A DNA stretch of 64,000 nucleotides from Salticus scenicus. Taxonomy: Eukaryota; Arthropoda; Arachnida; Araneae; Salticidae. Where the stretch lies: contig OZ005650.1 in NCBI GenBank assembly GCA_963930645.1, positions 68,500,018 through 68,564,017 of the forward strand, read 5' to 3'. The notes under the pieces were generated by a model that ran no database searches, had not been told where the DNA came from, and saw only the letters and a list, made by a program, of their open reading frames with translations. Both the position numbers and the translations under genes were made by a program. Position 1 is the stretch's first letter, and every line of letters begins with the position of its first letter. Shown here in pieces: positions 36,215 through 47,595 of the stretch.

Positions 36215-36480
36215 GGATTTAATATTGTCTAAGCCCCACTGCTATCAAGCACCAACAGTGATCGAGCATTTCTGCAATCAAAGCTGACAGACGACAAGTG
36301 CCGGGTTCGATCCCAGGTAGCGCTCGTCGACCTAGCTGTTCGGAGTTTTCCATGGTTTTCTCCGAAACTCGCGTGAATACAGGCTAGGACCCCTTAAAAA
36401 GACTCTCCCCCAATGGACATCCCTCCTTATAGGTTCTTAGTGCAGATAATTATCCGGAAACCGTACACTACACCACCCAC
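36215..36480 (+). repeat. tRNA-derived SINE, copy 1
   Basis: GGGTTCGATCCCAGGTAGCG near 36305 is a good RNA polymerase III B box. The body follows: GACCTAGCTGTTCGGAGTTT, TCCATGGTTTTCTCCGAAAC, TCGCGTGAATACAGGCTAGG and ACCCCTTAAAAAGAC. The same body occurs at 40758-40935, 42196-42392 (inverted) and 47303-47485 (inverted). The A box is degraded here. The element is non-coding and was likely mobilised by a LINE in trans. Confidence 0.8.
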
Positions 36481-36570
36481 CGCTATCAAATATTTTAATT
36501 AAACGGCAGATTTTTCTTTTTTCTCTCTTTATTTTAATTTATTTTTTAATTATAATTTTATTAATAAGAG

Positions 36571-36830
36571 CAAAAATAGCGTCTTTCTGGCTATCTTTCC
36601 CTCTGTCAACTGTCTCCAAAAAATCTATCTCACTTACAATCATGACATTTGACACATAGGTAGTCTGTAATGTCTCCCTGTGCACCACCAAACCGGATTT
36701 TTAAATTTTTAATTAGGAAGAAAGTTATTACTTAATGTGTGTTAGCGTATTTAACTTTATTAAATTTCTCGACATTTTTCTTTGCGTTGTAATTTCAGCC
36801 TGTTGACAATAAAATAAAATGCTTGCAATT
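36571..36830 (+). repeat. Diverged direct repeat, unit 1 (partner at 37265-37490)
   Basis: 'TCTTTCCCTCTGTCAA.TGTCT', 'GATGT(G)AAATTTAGCACA', 'TTTTTAAAT.G.AAG.AA..TATTAATT' and 'TTTTGCG.TG..TTTCAGC' are shared with 37265-37490. The spacing is about 690 bp, so an old tandem duplication or an internal repeat of a larger element is likely. Confidence 0.6.
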
Positions 36831-37264
36831 TTTTGTTTTATTTATTCTTTCTAACATAAAAAGAAACATTTCTCCAAACGTGAAAAATAATTAGAAAAGA
36901 AAATGCAAAATTAAACCGGTATCATAAAAGATTTCTGATAAAACTGACGTCATAACATTTTAAATTTTTATTTATTTATATTTAAAATATTCCATTTAAT
37001 TATTTTTTTTTCCCCTGTATTTCATCGTCCTCAAAGTAATGTGGACGAGATGTGGGTACAGCTTTGATGTAAATTCCCCATGGCGAATTCTAATATTTTT
37101 TGCCATTTTCGCGATGAATAAGAATAGCTATCGCAATTGCATAAGTAAAGATCTTGGCAAGAAACCTCAAAGCTACTGTACAAATTTCAAAGTTCTCTAA
37201 AGCGGCCCTACAGTATAGCTGTTCTCTAATGTGAATGCATATGTTTATTTTAATAGTTTGTTAG

Positions 37265-37490
37265 GAAAGCGTAATAGCATTTGTCTTTCCCTCTGTCAAA
37301 TGTCTTCAAGAAAGTCTGCCGCATTTATAGATGTGAAATTTAGCACACATTTCATCTTGAATGTCTTCGTGCGCCTAGAAGTGCACTGATCTTCAACTTT
37401 TTAAATTGGAAGCAAATTATTAATTAAAACGTGATTAACTGCCGAGATTTTTTTGCGATTGTTTTCAGCTAGAAATGTTCCCTTTCACAC
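37265..37490 (+). repeat. Diverged direct repeat, unit 2
   Basis: Partner of 36571-36830; see shared blocks there. A G run at 37496-37505 follows it. Confidence 0.6.
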
Positions 37491-39037
37491 TCGGAGGGGG
37501 GGGGGGGAACTAATTCTGCTGTTTCCTCATTCAATACCCTAAAAAACGCTATAAGATATCCCTTTTTTAAATTCAATCGTGCGTTTACAAATGGATCAAT
37601 TGTTTTCATTTTGACACCAAATTAAATTTCATAACATACTGTAGTACTATATTTGCAGTGGAATTTTGCTGTCATTTTATGGTCGGCCGGGTAAATCAAA
37701 TAAAATATAAGAAATTACTTGATAATAAATAGTCTGTATAGAGCTGTTTGATGTAATTGCGATTTAAATATGAAAAAGGTATTTCGATTTATCATTTATT
37801 TATTTATTTATTTATTTATTTTTTGTCCGTTTCGAAATAGTCATCCAATAAACATTCAAATTAAAGTTCAAGGTTAAGACGTTGGTTGTCTTAGGCAGTA
37901 GGTAGGTACACGGACCCCAGAAATTGAGGGTGAGATTCCTTGAAAAAACTTGCTTCGGTCGGCAGCGGGGACTAATTTACTCCTGAAGCATGTGTTTTCC
38001 CTTACCGAAACTGATTATATGAGCAAGAAATAGCTGCACTTTAAATTCAAGTAAAGTCCCGAAACGTCAAATTTCAAATAAATTTGTTAAAGAAATAAAC
38101 TCGCAATTTTGAGCTAGTTTAGTCATCAAAATATAGTTTTTTGTTGGTGGTATTATTCATTCGACCTCTTTGTCCTGTCTTCCTAAAAAGAAGTCCTTTT
38201 AGGCCCATTTTCACTTTTATTTTCAGGAAATGTCATCTTTTCTTCTCACATAATCATAAAAGATTTATAAATCCGGCCTCCAGCTTCCTTTTTATATGAA
38301 TTAGCCAGTTAAGGCTTATCTTTGTTTTATAACACCCGGAATGAATACTAATTCACGTGTGTGTGTGTGTTTTTATGACAATTCTGTTTTTCAAATTGCG
38401 GATATTGCCATTTTTCACATATTAAAGAAAGCGACACTCTTTTTTTTTTTTTTTTTTTTTTTTCATTTCAATATAATTTTTCGCAATTCTGTTTAATTCG
38501 TTTACAACGTTCTAGAAAATTTTCAATTTAAGAAATTGGTGTATTTTTGTACTGGATACGTAAAACTCGATTGTGTAACTTTATCCTTGAGGAATCTATG
38601 CGTTTTTTTTTTTTTTTTTTTTTTTTTTTCCTTGTATGTGTAAGTGTGTTTTATCGCCTAATGTTTTTTGAATTAAAATTGTAAGACCACTGGTAAATTT
38701 CACTGAAAATTAAATTAAATTCTTGTATTTGAAGTTCTTTCAGTTTGATCAAAGAATATTCTATCTTTGTAATTTTTTGAAGTTAAATAAAGGATGTAAA
38801 TCTTTTAAGTTCAAAATAATTTCGCTGATGGTCCAATAAATAAAGATTAGCCAATTCTTTATTTGGAAATCGATGATGCTGCTTAAATCGGTTCTTGAAT
38901 AGAACGAATTGTCTCTTAGAAAACATGTATTTTAGACACTTGTGCCTAAGATGAATTTTGTTTCACGAACTATTTTGTTGTGATAATTCTAGTTGCCTCT
39001 ATACTGATTTTAAGTTTTGTGGCAATACTCATATTTT
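37491..39037. other. AT-rich non-coding stretch
   Basis: It contains (TTTA)n at about 37795-37820, (GT)n near 38358-38371 and T runs at 38440-38463 and 38604-38629. A patch at 37870-37985 is richer in G/C (GTAGGTAGGTACACGGACCC ... GGTCGGCAGCGGGGAC) and may be a degraded SINE head, but no clean B box is present. Confidence 0.5.
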
Positions 39038-39353
39038 TTAACACTTTCGCGACCGTATGTTTTTATATTTTTCACAGTAAATTTTTCACAGCCTGTGGGC
39101 GTTATTCTCCCAAGTTAGAATATTTTAGAACTTAATTTTCTGTATTCATATTTATATTATAAATGGATATACATTAAAGTTATACTCTTTCTAATCAAAG
39201 CTTTTATATCCATAGTATATTGATATACAAATATGAATAGTGGATATATTTTTAAGAAATAAATAACATACAAATTGTGAAAGAAACGCCCACTGATGTA
39301 GTTCGAGATTTTAAAATGACGTGAATCTACGTCAGCGGTCGCGAAAGTGTTAA
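39038..39353. mobile_element. piggyBac-type MITE with TTAA duplication
   Basis: The element 39042-39349 (308 bp) has perfect 14-bp TIRs, CACTTTCGCGACCG at the left and CGGTCGCGAAAGTG at the right. Both ends are bordered by TTAA (39038-39041, 39350-39353). TTAA targeting and CAC/CCY termini are the piggyBac pattern. The interior is A/T-rich and non-coding, although an 80-codon frame spans part of it. Confidence 0.9.
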
Positions 39354-40757
39354 TGTTACATTGAAATTTGAAAAATCGCAAATATCGAGACAAGAGCAAC
39401 TATTAAATTTTTAACATGTTTATTAAGTTGGAAAATAATAAACGCAATGTGGTTTTTGACAGAAAAAAAACATTTATCCTCCGAAGAATGTTTTTGGCCT
39501 TGGAGGAAGTAATGTTTTTTTTTTTTTTTTTTTTTTTTCCCCAAATAAAATAATCATTTATAATCATATGTCTCTCTTATATGCTAATTAATCGAAATTA
39601 GGTTGTGTTTTACTAAATTACTCTGAGAAAAAAAAATATATATATATACCGTCTCCATCTAGAACGAATAAATAGTCATTTTCTGAAACCCTAAACTAGA
39701 AATGCAGATTCACGAGCTATGCGTATAAGGTAAAGAAATAACCTGGAAGACGAAATGAGCGAATGTTTTCTAGTCTATACATTTCTAGATGGTGAAACAA
39801 TAGTATGGATATTAAAATATTACCAATCTTTTGTATTGCAATAAATTCTCGCTTGATTTCCTGGAATTAAGTCTTAAACCAAGATTATAGTTACTAAAAC
39901 TCGCATCTTGAATTCGAATTTATTTGCAGAGATTTTTAAATAAGTTTGACCACGATAATATAGGAATACGATCTAGAATTCTAATAAGGGATTTTAGAAT
40001 TCGCTATCGCAGGGAACTAGAATTTATAAGGATGACATGGAACTATATTTACCAGAGATACAATTTAGTTTCTAGATGTCAGGCACAGATTTTTTTTTTT
40101 TTTTTTTTTTTTCAGTGTATACATGAACGAACAAAAAACCTTTTCATTAACTGAACACCGACTTCCGTGATTTTCTTTTCTTTTACCATTCATCCATGTC
40201 TTAATATCCCCTTTATATTTTGATATATATGTATATTAATGAAATCATTTCCACACGATAGATAGCACGTATAAACTTAACAAGTAAAATTTTCAAAAGA
40301 CTGGCGTATCAACTATCGTTTTTCGTAATGTGGCTCTGAGTAAAGTACCAAGTATATATAGGAATCTGTCTGCTTTGATTGCGCCTGATATAAAATATTG
40401 TGCACGCAAAATATATTATTTATTATTATTATTTTTTTTTTAATCCGAGTTTTCTATGGCATATTCTTGCACTTTTGAATGCAAACTTTGAAAATATATA
40501 CCATAAATTCATAAACATGCAATAATAAATCTATCGGATCAGAATAATGAAGCACGACCTTTAAAAAGTGGACAATAATGCAAGCAGTAACGCACAAATA
40601 TTGGCTCTACACTCGTGCATACTTTCTTTTCGCATGAGAACGCTTTTAATTATTTAGGTATTAGATTATTTTTATAATATAGCATCTTTTAGGTTTATTT
40701 ATATCTATAGTGTAAGTATTGGCAAAGTGCATTAGAATTCCTATATGTATACGTTCT
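39354..40757. other. AT-rich non-coding stretch
   Basis: It contains T runs at 39515-39538 and 40090-40112 and a TA run near 39636-39648. No gene or bounded repeat was seen. The frame at 39924-40154 crosses the T run and is not credible. Confidence 0.6.
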
Positions 40758-40935
40758 ACCAGTGGTCAAGAGGTTCTATTCTGAAAAATATAGGTGGGAA
40801 GTGCAGGGTTGAACCCAGGTTGCAATCGTCGGCCTAGTCGTTTGTAGTGTTTCGTAGTTTTCTCCAAAACTCATGTCAACACGGACTAGGACCCCTTAAA
40901 AGACTTCCACAGACGGTAGCTCTTAACCAAGCCAA
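40758..40935 (+). repeat. tRNA-derived SINE, copy 2
   Basis: AGTGGTCAAGAGGTTC near 40761 is an A-box-like sequence, and GGGTTGAACCCAGG near 40808 is a B-box-like sequence. The family body follows (GGCCTAGTCGTTTG, GTAGTTTTCTCCAAAACTC, GGACTAGGACCCCTTAAAAG). It is diverged from copy 1. Confidence 0.75.
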
Positions 40936-40974
40936 GATGTAAAGGTCAACATTTAGACGTCATCATTCATTTTT

Positions 40975-41480
40975 ACTTTCCGAACACTATAGTGAGGAAA
41001 GTATTGTAATCATGTCAAAAATCCGAATTATAGATTTTGATGTTTCTATACGTTTCGAGATCCCCTGAGTCCGTTTTCACTATTTTTACGATGATATATG
41101 TATGTATGTGTGTGTGTATGTGTGTGAGTGAACACGCTAGCGCCTAAACGCTTTGTTCGAATAAGCTGAAAGTTGGTACGTATATTGTAAGTCACCATTG
41201 TACGAACCCTATTGATTTTGGTGAATCTAGCACTTATAGTTTCTTTACGGGGACACCAGGAAAAATTCTTTATCATTATGGCCTATGGGGCCAAATTTTT
41301 AAAAGTGCGATAGCATCTAAACGCCTTATTCAATTGAGCTGAAAATTTATATGAATATTATAAACCACTGTTGCACTAACTATAAGCATTTTCGTGAATT
41401 TAGCATTTATAGGTTTTTACAGGAACACAACGAAAAATTATTTATCATTATGATCTATGGGCTCAAAGTTCAGTAGCGTG
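40975..41480 (+). repeat. Family C repeat (hairpin-ended, (TG)n, 170-bp tandem units)
   Basis: It begins ACTTTCCGAACACTATAGTG then AGGAAAGT, a terminal hairpin, then GTATTG. The core TATACGTTTCGAGATCCCCT is at about 41047 and (TATG/TG)n at 41097-41128. Two units of about 170 bp follow, with anchors 'GCGCCTAAACGC' near 41139 and 'GCATCTAAACGC' near 41311. Each contains 'TTTAC(A/G)GG.ACAC...AAAAATT'. It shares architecture, but not body sequence, with families A, B, D and E. Confidence 0.65.
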
Positions 41481-41764
41481 AAATAAAACATCGTGTAATA
41501 TATGGAGTAAAATACTCAAACACTCTATTATGGTTTTCTCCCTTTTGTTTGTTTAACAACTTCTCTTTCTTTACATTATCTACGAAACTGTTAATTACTC
41601 AATGTTCAGAAAGTCGAGTGGTGTCACTCCAAATTTTTTTTCTCATAATTCCTTCTTCATGCCAAATGTTTTTCCATCATCAGTAAAACGAAATTTTCTA
41701 AAAGTAAAAAGTTAGTATAAAATTAGCTACAAAACCAGGTTTTTAAAGTAATTTTTGCTAAAAT

Positions 41765-41776
<12 letters not shown>

Positions 41777-41839
<63 letters not shown>
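41777..41839. repeat. Compound (TA)n(TG)n microsatellite
   Basis: (TA)n at 41777-41799 passes directly into (TG)n to 41839. Confidence 0.9.
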
Positions 41840-42195
41840 CATAATAAAATTCTCATCTGTGTTTAATAAATTTGATTTGATTTTTACTAATAATCATTAA
41901 GGGGGGGGAGGGGGGATTCTACCTTTTCCTGAAGTTAATTTTCTTCTTCTGTTCAACGGAAAAGAATTTAAGATCCCATTTTAAACAAAAATTTTAAAAG
42001 GGAATAAGAAATATATATATATAAAGTAGCGATTTCTTTTATTAAAAAACATTTTGTAATTCTAATAACATTGTAGAAGCAGGAACCTAATTCACTTTAG
42101 TTCGTATTTCCCATCAGAATTGAAATAATTTTATTAAAATGAAATATTTTATAAATTATTGTTCTAACAACGATTAACTGTATGGAGATCATAGG

Positions 42196-42392
42196 CCTGG
42201 ATAGAATGCCCTTCGTGGGGGGGGGGGTCTTTTTAAGAAGTCCTAATACTTATTTACGCGAGTTTCGAGGGAAAAAAAAAAAGAAGCACGTGTAACTCCG
42301 AACAGCTAGACCTACGAGCATAATCTGGGATCGAACCCAGCCCAGTCCAGGATGATTGAAAGCAGAAGCTCTTGGCCACAAGTGCCTCTCCT
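42196..42392 (-). repeat. tRNA-derived SINE, copy 3 (inverted)
   Basis: On the minus strand, TGGCCAAGAGCTTC (A box) is followed by GGGTTCGATCCCAG (near-ideal B box). The body continues TAGGTCTAGCTGTTCGGAGT ... CGAAACTCGCGTAAATA ... CTTAAAAAGACC, then a C run (42217-42226 on the plus strand) and ACGAAGGGCATTC. It has the best-preserved promoter boxes of this family here. The TGGCCNAG A box suggests a tRNA-Ser/Leu-type ancestor. Confidence 0.8.
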
Positions 42393-42657
42393 AGCGTGTA
42401 AATCTATCAATTTTTAAATGCAACTGAAAAATATAAATAACAATTAAGTTCCTATTGAAACGTATTATCCTAACAAATATCATTGAAAGTGATTATTTCG
42501 AATATTTAAATTTTCAAAATTTTCTAGGTAATTTCCTATAAAATTAATGCCTGAATATTGGATTTTTTTTTTTTTTTTTTTAAGAGATTTGCTAATATAA
42601 TATATTCAAGTAAGCATGATGTAAACAATGTTCTATTAATAAGTCTTTTTATTGTTA

Positions 42658-42741
42658 CTAGATGGCAGCACTACTGAGTCTATTTCCCTGAATTTGAAAG
42701 GGAAATTGATTATTTCTTTTGTGTGTAGTGCTGCCATCTAG
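42658..42741. mobile_element. 84-bp mini-element with perfect 17-bp TIRs
   Basis: CTAGATGGCAGCACTAC (42658-42674) and its exact reverse complement (42725-42741) enclose 50 bp that itself holds TTTCCCTGAATTTGAAAGGGAAA, a smaller palindrome. TA-containing sequence flanks both ends (TTAcTAG / CTAGATAGTA). It is either a very short MITE or a functional hairpin. Confidence 0.8.
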
Positions 42742-42950
42742 ATAGTATATGTTGCGTCTCAAGATTTTAGAGAGGCTTTAATTTTTTAATTTTTTAAAAT
42801 AATCGACTCATCCATAATTTACCTACTTATTTCTGAATGCTAGGATGATGTTACACAGAAAATTTTAAATTTTCTTTCTAAAATGTGTGAATGAAATAGA
42901 TTTTTTTTTTTTTTTTTTTTTAATAGCAAATAGTGCATAGCATTTAATAA

Positions 42951-43099
42951 AAAAGCACCACAAAACTGGCGTTGTGAAAAATATTACTTACAAACTTTGA
43001 ATAAACACCATAAAATGCAATAAACTCGCAACAATTGTTTCGGGTCGAAAAAACACACGACCCTTCATCAGGCGAATAAAGTAAGCACGAGTGCTGCAG
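42951..43099 (-). mobile_element. Hammerhead-bearing element, copy 2 (single arm)
   Basis: It matches the left arm of the 35601-35880 foldback, including the terminal GCACCACAAAACTGGCGTTG. It stops at the arm centre (GCACGAGTGCTGCAG). On the minus strand the CTGATGA core is at 43071-43065 and GAAA at 43041-43038, helix II is intact, and helix I is TTCGC/GCGAG with the predicted cut between 43030 and 43029. It is nearly identical to copy 1, so it is fairly recent. Confidence 0.75.
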
Positions 43100-43432
43100 T
43101 CAAATTTCAAATTGTTTTAAATCAGCATAATCAAAATGATTCACACAGAATTACAAAGATAAGAGATTTTCAAATTAATAGTGAAATAGTAACTTTTTTA
43201 ATTCAGATGTCCTATATAACGATAGTAATTCATCATTATCATGATTAAACACCAGAGAAGAAGAAAATTAATCATTAAGTAATTACGTATGATTTTCTAA
43301 GTTTTTGTAGAACTCATGCCTTATATAAAGCAAAAACATATTGAAAGAGTTAATGAATGTAGAAAAATATCTCTGAAAATTTCCAAAACTGATATATTTT
43401 TATCAAGGGCAATTATAGCAGCAAGGTAAGAA

Positions 43433-44229
43433 ACTAGTATGATGTGGCCACCACGCGACTTTCTTCTATATAATTTTACACAAAATTTATTCAATACAAA
43501 TTATTTATTAAATTATCAAATTATTTTCCATTATAAACGCAGACGATTTTTATCTGACAGAATTATATTATCACAAATGCCAAAAGATGTCAATTTTTTG
43601 CAAATCAGAAAAAATGATTATTTTCCAAGTTTTTTTAGTCAAAAGATAAAAAAAATCGATAACCTTGTTTTAAATTATCACAGATCTATAGTTCAACCAT
43701 TCGTTTCAAAGGTATTGACGAGATCTTTCGGAAGATACCCGTATTAAAAATATTTTCCGCCCGGGGGGGGGGGGGGGAGCGATGCTCCCACATGCAGAAT
43801 TTTTTTTTTTCCTAGTTAACTACTACTATTATTAGTAATTCATATGAATTTTAAAATCACACGATTAAAATAACTCTCATTATGTGCATTAATACGAAAT
43901 TTTGTCCTATACTGCCATGTTAAAAACTTAGAAAAAAAAATGCAATAACAGCGCCACCTGTTGAGCAATTGTTCCCACAAATCCAATCAGCACCAGTTTA
44001 TGTCAGGGTCCAACTAAATACCAAGTTTGGTTAAATTTCGTTCATTGGTTCGTGAGATACAGCGTCCACAAAATTTGTGATATACACACACACACAGAAA
44101 GACATTTTTTAAAAATAGTCAAATCATGTTCAGGACATCCCAAAACGTGTAAATCCATCGATAACTGAAGTTCGAAAATTTTCACGAATCCAATACTTTC
44201 TGTATATATACATATAGAAGAAAGTAAAA
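43433..44229 (+). repeat. Family A repeat, copy 2
   Basis: It starts ACTAGTATGATGTGGCCACC and ends ATATAGAAGAAAGTAAAA. It contains GATAACCTTGTTTTAAATTA, GTTCAACCATTCGTTTCAAA, a G run at 43765-43778, GCGCCACCTGTTGAGC, (CA)n at 44084-44097 and AAACGTGTAAATCCATCG. The order matches copies at 17367-18303 and 56209-57487. Confidence 0.8.
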
Positions 44230-44237
44230 ATGAGTCG

Positions 44238-44735
44238 TTTCTGAGATAGTAATATAATGGAATCATATAAAATCACTATCATAGATCATAGCCCAACAAC
44301 TCAAAGATTTCAACAATGAATTAAAAAAGTTTTAAGATTAAAAATAAATAAATAAATAAACCAAAAGAATTACCAAACATCATCTGTTTGTCTATTAATT
44401 TCCATGAAGCAAGAATGATTTAAGAGTATTGAACACAATAAAATATTATTGTAACGGACAATAAGATATGTATATATATTTTTTTTTTTTTTTACAGCAA
44501 ATTTTTACAGTTTTATCATAGTGTCTCTTACATTAATATTCTATTGTGTTCAATACTCTTAAATTATTCTTGCTTCATGGAAATTAATAGACAAATGGAT
44601 GATGCTTGTTTTATCTTTTTCTTTTCTTCCCCCCAAACACCTTCTTAAATATCTTGTAATTCATTGTTGAAATCTTTGAGTTACTAAGCCATGACAGTGA
44701 TTTTTATATGATCTCATATATCACTATCTCGGAAA
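44238..44735. repeat. Inverted repeat, arms about 215 bp
   Basis: Left arm 44238-44455 and right arm 44524-44735 pair over several blocks: CTGAGATAGT/ACTATCTCGG, ACTCAAAGATTTCAACAATG/CATTGTTGAAATCTTTGAGT, and GTCTATTAATTTCCATGAAG/CTTCATGGAAATTAATAGAC through GTATTGAACACAATA. The loop is about 70 nt with a T run. It starts just after the end of family A copy 2. Blocks are near identical while the joints have indels. It is non-coding. Confidence 0.8.
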
Positions 44736-44989
44736 TAACTCTTTGTTGTTGTTGTTGTTACCTTCCTGCTATAATTTCCTTTGGCAGTAGCATATATGTG
44801 GGGGAAATTTCAAAGGTATTTTTTTACATTTATCAAATTTTTCAATATCATTTGCTTTGTATAAAGCTTCACTTACAGATGAAGTTGTTTTTGATTAATT
44901 TGTGTCTTCTTTTTTACAAGCAAGGGTAAGTATTTTTAAGTATTTATCATACTTGGAATCAACACTAAGCACATTTTGTATAGTTTTAG

Positions 44990-46065
44990 TTTCCCATCAT
45001 ACTATAGGTATGGGGAACTTAGGTAATCGTGAAAATTTTCAACCTAGGTTTTTTTTTTTTTTTTTTTACTTTTTTACATGTTTTTAGGTGTGAGGAATCC
45101 GAAAATGACAAGATTTGTATAGTGTCCGTCTGTAGGGTGTCTGTTAGTTTGTTAGTTCGTTAGTTAGTTCGTTAGTTAGTTTGTTAGTCTGTGTACACGA
45201 TATCTCAAAAACTAATAGTCGCAGAGAAGTAGATCAGTTTTAAAATATTACTTTCGACACTGGCAAAAACCCTATTCATTTGCAACATTTGAATTAAAAA
45301 ACTTCGTAAGTTATTAGAAATTTACGATTTTCTTAACATGAAAGAATAGGGCAAAATTTTACTTAAACGTGCATTAAATGGAAAAGTTTACTGTAAAAAA
45401 ATGTCAGACCAGTTTTAAAATATCAGTTTTGATGCCGGAATGAACAACATTAACTATAAACATGCTACTTTGAAATTTTCGCAAGTTATTGGAAATTTAC
45501 GAATTTCTTATCATGGCAGAATAGGGCAAAATTTCACATAAACGTCAATCTTAAGGAATGTTTTCATCGTAAAGATGTCAGACCACTTTTGAAATATTAT
45601 TTAGGATACTGGCATGAATATCATTGACTATGAATTTTCCAATTAAAAAAATTCGTCGTAAGTTATTGGGAATTTACGAATTTTTTAACATGGCAGAATA
45701 GGGCAAAATTTCACATAAACGTCAATCTTAATAAATTTTTATCATCCTAAAGATGTTGACTATGAATTTTCTAATTTAAAAATTTCGTATGTAATTTAAA
45801 TTTTACGATTTACTTAATATAGCAGAATAGGGCAAAATTTCGCATAAACATCCATCTTTAGGGATATTTTCGTCATAAAGATATCAGACCTATTTTAAAA
45901 TGACATTGGCGATACTGGCTTGAACATTATCGACTACAAATATTCTAATTCGAAAATTTCGCAAGTTATTCTAAATTTAAGATTTTATCAACATAGCAAA
46001 ATTGAGCGATATTTTATATGCATTTTGGGGATTGCTGCATTATTGGGAATAGTATAAAATTGCAT
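44990..46065 (+). repeat. Family D repeat, copy 1, five tandem units of about 175 bp
   Basis: It begins CCCATCATACTATAGGTATG GGG, a terminal hairpin. It contains TTTACATGTTTTTAGGTG, then (GTTAGTTN)n at about 45138-45190 and ATATCTCAAAAACTAATAG. The anchor GAATAGGGCAAAATTT recurs near 45344, 45519, 45696, 45825 and (decayed) 45999. One 129-bp spacing marks an internal deletion. Copy 2 is at 52393-52905. Confidence 0.7.
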
Positions 46066-47302
46066 AAAAACTAAACTACGATATTTACCCCTAATAAAAT
46101 AAATTAACAGATTAGACTAAGGTAAATGCATAGAGCTCAACGGTGGGTAGCCTATTAAGTGGGCCATTTCAGTGTGTTACTCTGTCAAGTGATTGATCGA
46201 ATTCATTTCTTTTAACATGAATATGTATGTTTTGTAGTAGAATTTTATGAGAACATACATATGATAGGGAACTAAGCAGAGTCCATCCATGCCAACTAGT
46301 TTAAGGCTTGTTTAGAATATGTAATCAGTTTTTTGCAAAAGTCATTTTTAAAGGAATTATGACCCTCTTAAACTTGATGAATTGAGATTTTTCTCCTTTT
46401 TGGTGGAAAATTTTTTCACATAATATTTTCTAATTGTTGAAAAACGTATAAATTTTTCTTCTTTACATGAAATATTTTTACCAAATACGTATGTTATCCA
46501 AACTAACGTTCAAGGGTTCAAGTGCATGATCAATATAAAAGCATCAGTATATGATCGTGTTGAAATTGTAAATTGTTTTAATATTTGAGTTTCAGATTCT
46601 AGCTTTTATGATAATTGTCTGCTCTTTTTTACCTCTCCAAATTGAGAAGTTTTGATGCCTTGGCTTTAGTATGAGTATTTATTCTAAATCATATTTTTTT
46701 TTTAATATTTCTGTTAAACTTTTCAAGTTCCTACAATTATAAATGAAAACATATAATTGATATTCAACTATAGCAAACATTTTTTGAAAACTTTTTAATA
46801 AACAAAGCTCGATAAATAAAAATATTTTCTTTTACAATAACATTTATGTGAAAAATTCCTGGATCAAGAGAGCGCGCCACTCTCATTTTTCGCTAAAAAT
46901 CACCAAATTGTCAATTTTTAAGCTGTCACCATTTCTCGAAAAGTGAGTTTTGCAAAAAATTGATTGCATATTCTGAATCACCATTAGAAGCTCTATAAAA
47001 TGCATCTAATGTCGATTCGAAGTATGACTAACCCAAAGGGTCCTTTATTAGCGTTTGATCATTATAACGATGGATTATATTACATCTTTTTTACTTATCG
47101 CAATACTTAAGCAAAAATTTCCATTTTTAATTGATGCTATAATTCAAAGTTTATTTAAAAATGAAGTAATGAATTTACAGTTATTTCTTATGGTAAGACA
47201 TTATAGTAAAACTCATGGCAAAAACATTAATGAATGAAATCGCATGCCAAAAAAGAAGGTTTGATTGTTGTGTTGCTTAAGGCGGATTGACTACATTAAG
47301 GT
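46066..47302. other. Non-coding stretch, nothing recognised
   Basis: The sequence is A/T-rich with short T/A runs. The 60-codon frame at 47055-47237 has no recognisable domain, and nothing else supports it. Confidence 0.55.
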
Positions 47303-47485
47303 CCTAGACTTAAAGGGGAAATGCCCTTCGTGGGGGTGTTTCTAAGGGGTCGTAGCCCGTATTTAACCGAGTTTCGAAAAAAACCACGAAAACTCTAAGT
47401 CTATGAGTGCGACCTGGGATAGAACATGGCACTTCCCATCTACCAGCTTTAAGCGTAGAATTGTTCGGCCACTGGTGAGGCAACA
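47303..47485 (-). repeat. tRNA-derived SINE, copy 4 (inverted)
   Basis: On the minus strand CACCAGTGGCCGAACAATTC (A-box region) is followed by GTTCTATCCCAGGTCGC (B box, mutated). The body is TAGAGTTTTCGTGGTTTTTT, CGAAACTCGGTTAAATACGG, GCTACGACCCCTTAGAAACA and CCACGAAGGGCATTTCCCC. An A/AG-rich tract (47484-47520) lies next to it. Confidence 0.75.
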
Positions 47486-47595
47486 AAAAAAAAAAAAAAA
47501 GAAAAAAAAGAAAGAAAGAAAACACAGATCTTTACAGATTGATGCTTGTTTGCAAACAAAACAATTCAAAATGGCTTCTCTGTTTGATACACAGG

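Noticed and set aside
43439..43747. 102-codon plus-strand frame in family A copy 2
   Set aside because: Other family A copies do not keep it open, and no domain is visible.
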